A stretch of DNA of 64,000 nt from Clarireedia homoeocarpa (Eukaryota > Ascomycota > Leotiomycetes > Helotiales > Rutstroemiaceae). The notes beneath the pieces were generated by a model. That model worked only from the letters and a program-made list of their open reading frames with translations, had not been told where the DNA came from and made no database searches. The stretch spans positions 1,184,363 through 1,248,362 of the forward strand of contig LNKV01000003.1 of assembly GCA_001465935.1 (NCBI GenBank), read 5' to 3'. Positions within the stretch are counted from its first letter, which is position 1, and each line of letters starts with the position of its first letter. Both the position numbers and the translations under genes were made by a program. This document shows, piece after piece, positions 56,542 through 64,000 of this stretch.

Positions 56542-58951
56542 TTTGAGACGAAGACGGGGGCTATCTTTTGCGATCTTTTGGAAGGCGTTTGCTTTTTGAT
56601 ACCAACTTCTTTTCTCTTTTATGCTGCGATGGTATTTGCTTTTGCATCCAATGGCCGGATTCACAGTGTACAAAACCCTCATGGCGGCATTCGCGAGCAT
56701 CTTAGATAGGTACTGGGGAGTTTTTGGAGCGCAGAAAGACGGGAGATGAGAAAAAACGATTCACTGGTTTTTACATTTACTCTGTCTGCTGACTGGAGGC
56801 TGTCTGGGGAAACCAAACTACATACAGCAATGCGTCTTTTTTTTCTGCTCATCTTGGATCCGTTCATTCTGAGGATGATGCATACATACGTTATTGTCTT
56901 TTTTCTTCCTCTAAAGTGTGTACATTAATCATTACTGCTTGCTATGACCTTTATGATATATTCGGGCAAGAAAAAAACATCCTCCGCACATGAGCGTTTT
57001 TACATAGACTACTTACAGTAGCTATAGCTCTAATGTAGAAAATCACTAGATAGCCTTTTCTTTTCTTGCAATCGGCGATTGTTAGATGATTTACCAGCTA
57101 ATCAAGCATAAGAACCAACACAACGCGGGAATGTAATAAGTTGATGTGAAATATAAGCCGTAATTGTCGTGGCGTCACTGTTGGAATTTTCCACAGTTAA
57201 CAATGCGTCTAGTGGATATAAGTAATTTCATAATCCCTGCTAGCGTGCGCACACATTGCTAGCTTGAATGTATTAGTCAGCAGGGGACCAATTAGAAGGG
57301 GGAAGGTTATCTGTGCAATGCAAGAGGAGGACAGGGTTGGGTAATAGGAATGTGAATTGGGAAATAGTTGGTACTGTTTTGGGGATAGTGTTTGTATTAA
57401 GCTTAATTAGTGGTGTTACCCTACCTTTTTTTGTTTTCATTTTTTAAACTCGTGTGGGTGGGTATAGAAATAGAACTATGGAAGATTGATAGAGACGCAC
57501 CGCTTACTCTTGACTCACTCTAAGTGTGAGTGAGCGCGTGGAGGAGATGGTCAGAAGGGGCGACGAGCTTCGGAGACGGGGAAGAAGCGGTGTGGTGTAG
57601 CGTGGAGTGACGAGGAGGAAGGGTCGATGGAGGTGGTTGGTTGGGAATGCAATACATGCATTGCATGCATTGATTGATATTTAGGTTGGTGGGCTGGCTG
57701 TTGGTGGGCTGGCTGTTGGTGGTGGCAAGTGGTGTTGGGTCGGCATTGGGAGGAAACTTTAAAGGATAGAATATGACATGACATGAGTTGGGTTGTGTTT
57801 GGTCATTGGAGCTGGGGGTTCAGGGTTGAATCTTGCTGAGTAGTGGATGAAAGTGGGATCACTGGGATGGTAGGTGGGAACTACTCTAGCTGGTGGGTTT
57901 AGGGGAAAGGATGACGATTTGTTCTGTGCTTTGACATATCGACTGCGGATGGCGACTGGTGGGATAGATAGATATGCTGTGCTGCGTCAAGTTGACGTTT
58001 ACTTGGCAGCTTGGCCAGTTGCAGAGTTTGGTAGCACGACTGAAACGTAAAGTAAGTACTAGATTTTTCCCTTAGAGTTTGCTACACTACTCAGTACGTA
58101 CAGATGGTGGCGACTTATTGCAAAGGAAAGAAGGAAAGAAGGAAGGCAGAGGGAAGGGAGAAATGAGAATAAATCCCGCGAGTGCTGAGATTGATTTCCA
58201 ATTTGCCTACATCTGAGATATATTTTGAGAGGAATAGACTGGTCGATTGCTGCTTCCTTACTTGTGCTTTGGGATTGCGATAGATCAGGGCACACAAACG
58301 GGTATATAAACGGGCCGATATGTATATATTTGTACGTCTTCGGATTATGCTCTGGGTAAGAGACTGTGGATACGAGATTGATGTGATGCAATGAGATGAG
58401 GGGAGTTGAGATGTGAATTGGGAGTCGCTTAAGGAAGACCTTGAATAACAGACAGAAGGACTTGATGACGAGATGTGGAAGCAGTGGGAGGAGCAGAAGC
58501 TAAAGCTATGAGCGACACCCTCGCGGGAAGATGTGAGCGTGTTCATAAGTACGAAAAGGGTTCGTCTCAGGCCGCGGAGAGCGAAGAGGGGGAAGGTAGC
58601 AAAAGGTAAATTTGGAAGCATCTCATGGTCAGATGAGAAGTCAGAGAGGAAGCAGTGGAGCTGGACTGTATAGGGTGATTATGATCGTAGTCGGTGGGTT
58701 CGCGATGCAAAAATGCGGGAATTGACTGCTGTACGAGGGTTCCACGTACGACCTCGGAAGGTACTGTCCCATTTCCTGTTTCAGGCAGCAAATATAAGAG
58801 GTGCAGCATCAAAATAGGAGTGTGAAAACAAGCCATCAATGCTATTGATTCTGTGGAGAAAGTACTACTTTCAACCTCAGAATCATTCAATTCGTACAGG
58901 TTTTCCATACACCCAAACGCCTTACGGAACACAATCCCAACCTTCATTAAC
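56542..58951. other. Region between converging coiled-coil and BRX1 genes
   Basis: About 2.4 kb hold both 3' ends and noncoding sequence. Two and a third copies of a 15-bp unit ttggtgggctggctg are found at 57686-57720. Open frames at 57551-57784 and 58059-58621 have no protein features and follow low-complexity pyrimidine bias. Confidence 0.5.
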
Positions 58952-59987
58952 CTATGCGAATAGCTCAGCATTATCCAGCGCGTCCTTAGGTGCCTGTCTT
59001 CCTCCTTCTGTCCTCAAGCCTAAATCTCCCTTCTTCGCCAATCTCTCAATACTCTGTTCCGCTCTGGCATTATATCTTCCAGCCTTCTTCTTCCTGATTT
59101 CACTTCTGACTTGGTTTGGTGATACGAATTCCTTGTTCTCGTAAATGATGGGTCCTCCAAAACTTCCTTCTTGAATAACAATTGGTGTCAACACAAACCG
59201 AGGACCGATTTCCACCAAGCTGACTTCTGTATCCTTTGCGGAGCTCTTCGACTTCGATTTCGCAGCCGAAGCATCTTCGTCGCTAGCCTTGAGTTTCGAT
59301 TGCTCTGTTTCGTTGATTTGGTAATTTCTGATCCAAATTTTGCCATCCGCAAGTGTGAAGCCCATAACATGGTCGATGAAAGGTTTCGATTTCCTAGCAC
59401 CCTTTGGTACACCGAATATATGTAGGAAGATTTCTTTTAGAACGCGGAGGTGGGGTTCTTTATCGAAAGAGGCGTCGAAAGAGAGGATGGGACGAGAGCC
59501 CTTAAGACAGTTTCCTGTGAAGTGGAGTTCTTCCATAGTGTGTACTTGACGCAGTCAGTAAAGTTCCTAGCGATCCGGCACCGCCATTGACGTACAATTT
59601 TGCATATGCATCTTGACCGTAGGACCGTTAGGTGCCTTGCTCATCCACAGGTAAAGATCTTTCCCTTTCCTTGCTTCGAAGAAAAACACATTGTTACAGT
59701 TGTATAATTCGGCGAGTTCGTTCAATTGATAAAGCTTCGACTTGGTATCTAATTTTGCATCTTTTCTTCCGTGTGGGAGTAATGAAGCAAGATCATTGAG
59801 AAGATGCCGGTGTCTAATGTCCAATGTCAATATTTCTTCTCAGACCCTTATATCCGAGGATTTACCTGTAGGTGATTCCTCTCGAGGACAGAATTAACAC
59901 TCTTTGCTTGTTTTTCTTGACTCCGTTCGCCGGCCCCTCTTCCTTGTGGCCATTGGTCTTCGATAATGATTTGTAGACGCTCGCCAT
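58952..59987 (-). CDS. brx1: Ribosome biogenesis protein BRX1 (Brix domain)
   Basis: Exons 59987-59866, 59813-59596 and 59544-58952 give 310 residues. The Brix domain includes RVLILSSRGITYRHRHLLND, LPHGRKDAKLD, NCNNVFFFEARKGKDLYLW, GPTVKMHMQNLHTMEELHF and CLKGSRPILSFD, with RNYQI and EVSLVEIGPRFVLTPI near the end. Brx1 is a nucleolar factor for the large ribosomal subunit. The second intron (51 bp) ends in an AAG acceptor, forced by the frame: the splice restores MHMQNLHTMEEL. The C-terminus has a RSEIRKKKAGRYNARAE helix. It is divergent from the 60449 gene. Confidence 0.94.
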
Positions 59988-60448
59988 TGTAGAATGTAGA
60001 TGCTTGGAGTCTCTGGCGCAAAAAGTTCTCGGCTTCTAAACTTTCATAGAAATTTGTTGATAGCGAAATTCTCTAATCTTAGCGTCCTTTTGCCCCTGCT
60101 AGCGCATTTTTCTGGTTCGGCCTGGTGGTCAGCTGTAGATGAGCCGTAGATACTGTACAGAACGTGTTTGAGTCATTGTCATGCATCTTCAAGTACTGTC
60201 GACATACTCCATGGGTTCATGAAGCACAGAGCCTGGATCGTATCGCGGTCACTCTACTCGAATTTTGTGCAAACGTGGTGCACGAAAGCGTTGTCTACAC
60301 CGTGCTACCCTTTCACATGCTTCCATGACGTCTTGATATCGATATTGCTACGAATCACTAACCTAGACTGTAGTTTAATCACAGTGTCAGTATCACGCAT
60401 GTTTCTATTCAGGTACGCTGTTGCTAGAAATTGGAATTGCCATACAGA
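59988..60448. promoter_or_regulatory. Divergent promoter, BRX1 / small conserved gene
   Basis: 461 bp separate the two starts pointing apart. No distinctive site was recognised. Confidence 0.45.
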
Positions 60449-61072
60449 ATGGCGAGCTTCGAATCCATAAACGATCGACTGGTTCAGATTCCAGCCCCGC
60501 TCCTCCCACCAGCTTCCCCTCATGATGCATCACTTACTTCCGAAATTGCTTCTCTACAACTCCACCCGACACTCGAAACAATTCTTCATATCTTGAACCT
60601 AGACTTGCCGTCCGCCCATTTTCTAGTTCGTCATATGCAGGCTGCACCCGCGTTTGAAGGAATGTATCTGCACGGTATTCTGCATAGAATTGAAGGCGAT
60701 TACAACAATGCAAGGGCCTGGTACAGCGACGTCAAGGAGTCAGAGATATATGCTAAGACCTGGGGTGTAGAGGGCCACACATGGAAGAGTTGGAAAGAGG
60801 TTGGCGGCGATGATAGACATTTGTTGGATGAAGGGCAGAAATTTTTAGACGCAGTGCAAAGGTTCAAGGAGACTAGGGGTAGGGAAGGAGACAAAGCTGC
60901 ACTGGAAGAAGAAAGTAGGAGAGAGCTTGAGGGGATTACCCACTGGTGCGTACAGAGATTTGGAACCCACAAGATGGAAGATGCGAGCTCAGCTTGGGTG
61001 AAGCCAAGTGATGAGATCAGACAAATTGGAGAAGACCAAGTCAACGGAGATAGTGGTAGAAGAAAGTTCTAA
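60449..61072 (+). CDS. Small conserved helical protein of unknown function
   Basis: A single uninterrupted frame of 207 residues (MASFESINDRLVQIPAPLLP ...). The start was chosen at 60449 because the six upstream residues in the same frame (MELPYR) lack support. The middle looks like one TPR-type helical pair: PAFEGMYLHGILHRIEGDYN followed by NARAWYSDVKESE. Two Trp-rich segments (WGVEGHTWKSWKEVG) come next, then charged helices and a basic RRKF end. I do not recognise a named family. A protein of this layout, a lone TPR-like pair with a charged C-terminus, is common in filamentous ascomycetes. Confidence 0.72.
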   Translation: MASFESINDRLVQIPAPLLPPASPHDASLTSEIASLQLHPTLETILHILNLDLPSAHFLVRHMQAAPAFEGMYLHGILHRIEGDYNNARAWYSDVKESEIYAKTWGVEGHTWKSWKEVGGDDRHLLDEGQKFLDAVQRFKETRGREGDKAALEEESRRELEGITHWCVQRFGTHKMEDASSAWVKPSDEIRQIGEDQVNGDSGRRKF

Positions 61073-61359
61073 ACGAGTTCCTAAAGTCGATGTATTAAGA
61101 CAAAAACCATTGCATTAGGCAAAGCATAGCGATTGTTCAAGGTATGACTGGAATCCGCAAAAGGCAGAACCACCGGAAAACGTAATAGGGAAAAAGCGGT
61201 ATGATATCCTCGAGCCCGCTCATCGTGTGCTGAGCATATGCTTAGCCCTTGACTTCGTGGCCCCCCATGCACCCGCAATGACATTTAAAAGACGCCACAC
61301 CTTTGTATCAACCATCAACCAATATGTCCGTTTAGTTGCGCAAAGTAACGCCTCATTAT

Positions 61360-62285
61360 TTAACAACATTTTCCGCCTCCCTTTGCAGCCTCGTCGGATG
61401 GGGGTGGTGTAAGAGTAATGTTTGTGCCACTACCGATAGGAGCCTGTGCATCACCATTATCGAGAGTTTTCGAGGATACAATTCGATAAATTTCTAGATG
61501 GGAGAGAATTATCAGTACATTCCAAGGGGCTGCACGAGAAACGAGAAATGAGTTTGAGAGGCATACCAGTAAGGATGTTTTGGAAAGCGAGCTCGACGTT
61601 GCTAGCATCGAGGGCTGAGGTTTCAATAAAGGAAAGGTTGTTTTCGCCTATAGCGACAAAGATCAGCATCGCATCTCCCACAAATTGTATGAATATTCCT
61701 ACTGGCAAATTGCTTAGCCTCTTCTGTTGGTACAGCCCTAAGGTGTCTTAAATCGCTCTTGTTTCCAACCAACATGATGACAATGTTGGAATCAGCATTC
61801 TCCCTCAGCTCCCTTAGCCATCTCGTAACATTTTCATAGGTTTGGTGTTTGCTGATGTCGTAGACTAGTAGAGCTCCCACAGCACCTCTGTAGTAGGCAG
61901 ATGTAATGGCGCGATATCGTTCTTGTCCTGCGGTATCCCAGATCTGCGCCTTGATTGTCTTTGAGTCCACCTGAATGGATCGAGTCGCAAACTCTACACC
62001 GATGGTAGACTTGGAATCCAAGTTGAACTCGTTGCGAGTAAATCGACTCAATAGATTGGATTTACCAACGCCAGAGTCTCCGATGAGGACAACTATACGA
62101 TGGGAAATACGAGAGTCAGCAATCTAAGCAGGCAATAGTGAAGCGGAGAGAACACAGATGAGGCAGGGCCATTATTTACCCTTGAACAGGAACTATGTGT
62201 GAAAGAAAGATTAGTATATGTCATGATTTTCGAGAGTGGAGAAACCATTTAATCATCAACTTACGTCGTATTCGTCATTCGCCAT
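61360..62285 (-). CDS. ypt3: Rab GTPase of the Rab11/Ypt3 type
   Basis: Five exons (62285-62265, 62192-62180, 62092-61703, 61647-61567, 61493-61360) give 212 residues. The second exon is only 13 nt (FLFK plus one base) and is required to restore MANDEYDFLFKVVLIGDSGV. The G motifs are complete: GDSGVGKSNLLSRF, switch I TIGVEF, WDTAGQERYRAITSAYYRGA, GNKSDL and ETSALD. The end KGGGKCC carries two cysteines for double prenylation. The switch and RabF sequences fit Rab11/Ypt31-32, which direct exocytic and recycling vesicles from the trans-Golgi. The gene is divergent from the chromodomain gene. Confidence 0.95.
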
Positions 62286-63411
62286 GATTGATGTTGAGAT
62301 GGAATTCTGTTGTTGAAGGGGGAGGGGGAGGAAAGAGAAGGAAGGGACAGGAAGGTTGAGCAAGACCAGATTCTAATCGGGGATTTCGTTGTCGCGATGG
62401 CGGATGCAGGAGTCTGTTTGGTTTTTGGCGAGAACTCCTTGTTCTAAGTTGTTTGTTTGGTCTATGGATGATGGTGGGACTTGTGAGGCGCCAGGGCCTT
62501 TTTAATGTTCAAGGCTGTCGTTTATTGTACGGAGCTTGGGAGGGTACGGGAGGGTACGGGAGGGTACAAGAGGGTACGAGGCGAGTTACAAGTACGGAGG
62601 ATGAGCCACAGGCTGAGCCTGGTGTGGTGAGGGACCGACGGTACTTTGTACTTTGTCCAGTACGAAGTACTTTGTTTGTACCTTGTTTGTACCTTGTTTG
62701 TACCTTGTACTTTGTAACCAAGCCAAGCACAAGGTTTGTAACCAAGCCAAGCACATGCACTTCGTCCTTCGTACTGCCGTCGTTCTTTGTTGAAGCCGTG
62801 CTCGTTGCTCGTTGCTCGTTGCTCGTTGCTCGTTGCTCGGTGCTCGTTGCTCGTTGCTCGTTGCTCGTTGCTCGTTGCCCGTTGCTCGTTGCCCGTTGCT
62901 CGTTGCCCGTTACTCGTTGCCCGTTACTCGTTGTTATAATCTGTTTGTTTGAGAGTCATGAGGGTGGCCGTTTCAAAATTAGGGTCCAGGAGTCAGAACG
63001 GGCGAGACTGGACTGGCTCTGAGCACCCACCGCACCCCTCCAGCCCGCCAGCCCGCCAGCCCGGAATGCCAATCACGTGATACACCGTCCACCAAATCCA
63101 TAATCCACAATGCCATTTGCCCTTTGCCCTTTGCCCTTTGCCATTTCCTCATCGTGAGACAACGAAAATCAAACTTATCCAATCCGCATGAAAAGGTAAC
63201 AGTGGTGCAAGCGGTAGCTCCGCTTATATAATAGTTGCATAGTTACATACTCCTATCGCACCGGATTTTATATGCACCATCCATCTATGGTCGCTTTCTC
63301 TTGTCACCCGTCTCCAAATTTCGCCTGTCGCGTTGTGGACCCTGGCACATCGGCTCTACGCCAACCATCAAAGAAGCACCCTCTCAAGTAAGGACTGATA
63401 CAAATCCAGCC
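62286..63411. promoter_or_regulatory. Repeat-rich upstream region of Rab11 and chromodomain genes
   Basis: About 1.1 kb lie between two diverging genes, and almost half is tandem repeat: gggagggtac (62538-62577), ttgtttgtacc (about 62670-62710), gctcgtt (62800-62933), ccagcccg (63043-63063) and ctttgcc (63116-63143). The open frame 62453-63022 is made by these repeats and is not a gene. Confidence 0.6.
62800..62933. repeat. Long heptamer minisatellite (gctcgtt)
   Basis: About nineteen copies of a 7-bp unit gctcgtt/gcccgtt/actcgtt run without break for 134 bp. In the second half ctcgttg and cccgttg alternate, showing a higher-order 14-bp pattern. Confidence 0.9.
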
Positions 63412-63996
63412 ATGACGTCCGAAGAGGTGCCAGGTCGGCGCGCTTCCGAAGGTGATATCTCGATGCTTTCACCTGAAACTTCCGAAGATGAGCAGTATTC
63501 CTCGGACCATGAGTTTCTCGTCGAGTGTATTCTATCCGAAAAGGTTCAAGATGGACAGCCGTTGTACTTGATTGAGTGGACTGGTTACCCCCGAGAGATG
63601 TCAACATGGGAACCGCCCGAGAATATTCAAGATCCAGGCATTCTTAAGACCTGGGAAGAACGAAAAATTCTGCAACAGAAAGGTGATGAGGCAACTTTTG
63701 ACGTCGAAGGTTTTGAAGCACAAAAGAAGCAATTTGAGGAAGCAAAAGCACTCCGAAGCCGTTTACGCCATGAGAAAAGAAAGACAATGAGATTGGCCTT
63801 ATCAGAGGGTGATGAAAGTGAAACCGGTAGTGTCTACGCTGAACCAACTGTTAGACCACTGCAAAGTCCCAAACGACAAGCGCTACCTCGATCGCTGATT
63901 GGTGAGAGAAGGAACTCTGCACCACAAAATGCACAGCAAGGAACTAAAAGAACAAAGGTAATCAATAAAAACCACCTCAAATGTGCCTACGTCTAA
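63412..63996 (+). CDS. Chromodomain protein, partial at the window end
   Basis: The frame from ATG 63412 encodes 194 residues before a stop at 63994, but a good donor (GTAATC after AAG at 63957) suggests that the frame continues in later exons beyond the window. A chromodomain lies near residues 27-85: EFLVECILSEKVQDGQPLYL, IEWTGYPREMSTWEPPENI and LKTWEERK, with the usual aromatic cage positions and two tryptophans. Chromodomains bind methylated histone H3 tails. The rest is Lys/Glu-rich (EEAKALRSRLRHEKRKTM) followed by basic sequence. An upstream ATG at 63235 in the same frame is less likely. It may be HP1-like or part of a larger silencing protein; this cannot be decided from the fragment. 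Confidence 0.75.
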   Translation: MTSEEVPGRRASEGDISMLSPETSEDEQYSSDHEFLVECILSEKVQDGQPLYLIEWTGYPREMSTWEPPENIQDPGILKTWEERKILQQKGDEATFDVEGFEAQKKQFEEAKALRSRLRHEKRKTMRLALSEGDESETGSVYAEPTVRPLQSPKRQALPRSLIGERRNSAPQNAQQGTKRTKVINKNHLKCAYV

Positions 63997-64000
63997 TAGA

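Noticed and set aside
58059..58621. Minus-strand open frames of 110 and 168 residues
   Set aside because: Ser/Leu/Phe-rich translation of pyrimidine-biased DNA between convergent genes, with no domain.
62800..62933. Possible CRISPR or telomere-like array
   Set aside because: The 7-bp units have no spacers and the unit is not a known telomere repeat; it is a simple minisatellite.
62453..63022. 189-residue plus-strand open frame
   Set aside because: It is generated by the gctcgtt heptamer array (repeated LLVARCS) and has no other content.

Overview
This is a gene-dense nuclear segment of a filamentous ascomycete. The evidence is intron-containing protein genes with mostly 45-100 bp GT-AG introns, no operons, a mitochondrial ClpX, a two-domain (deacetylase plus Arb2) Hda1, a SUZ12-type Polycomb subunit (absent from budding yeast) and a Sfl1-type HSF regulator. 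The overall look fits Pezizomycotina, perhaps Leotiomycetes, but the exact lineage cannot be proven without a search. I rebuilt 22 protein genes by joining exons. For each multi-exon gene inside the window the summed exon length is a multiple of three and the spliced protein runs without a stop. No tRNA, rRNA, CRISPR array or intact transposon was seen.

Layout. 0-14 kb: a large nuclear protein with a helical C-terminal domain that may be the fungal AFF4-like Ebp1 (-), a SUZ12 Polycomb protein whose C-terminus is a PHD finger completed across a last intron (-), an F-box/leucine-rich protein (+), and a triose-phosphate-translocator family carrier (-). 14-28 kb: splicing factor SF3b subunit 2 (+), about 3 kb of repeat-rich leader, a Sfl1-like HSF factor (+), histone deacetylase Hda1 (-) and GAPDH with a leader intron (-). 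28-41 kb: cytochrome oxidase subunit 5 (+), mitochondrial ClpX (-), glycogen branching enzyme (+), and ATP synthase beta (+) with an abnormally long intron holding a C2H2 zinc-finger fragment. 42-53 kb: a small F-box protein (+), two related Myb-like proteins placed head to head (-/+), UFD1 (-) divergent from the GYF protein LIN1 (+), and RVB2 (-). 53-64 kb: a 976-residue coiled-coil protein with an expanded four-residue repeat (+), BRX1 (-), a small conserved protein (+), a Rab11/Ypt3 GTPase (-) and a chromodomain protein cut by the window end (+).

The genes are mainly housekeeping functions: transcription and chromatin (Ebp1-like, SUZ12, HDA1, RVB2, chromodomain, HSF), splicing (SF3b2, LIN1), ribosome assembly (BRX1), protein quality control (UFD1, ClpX), respiration (COX5, ATP2), carbon metabolism (GAPDH, branching enzyme) and membrane traffic (Rab11, Sly41-like). 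They are not a metabolic or defence cluster. Intergenic DNA is rich in short tandem repeats of 5-, 7-, 9- and 10-bp units. The most notable observations are the PHD-bearing SUZ12, the possible Ebp1/AFF4 homologue, the zinc-finger fragment inside the ATP2 intron, the paired Myb-like genes, and extremely small coding exons (an ATG-only exon in UFD1, a 13-nt exon in the Rab gene).
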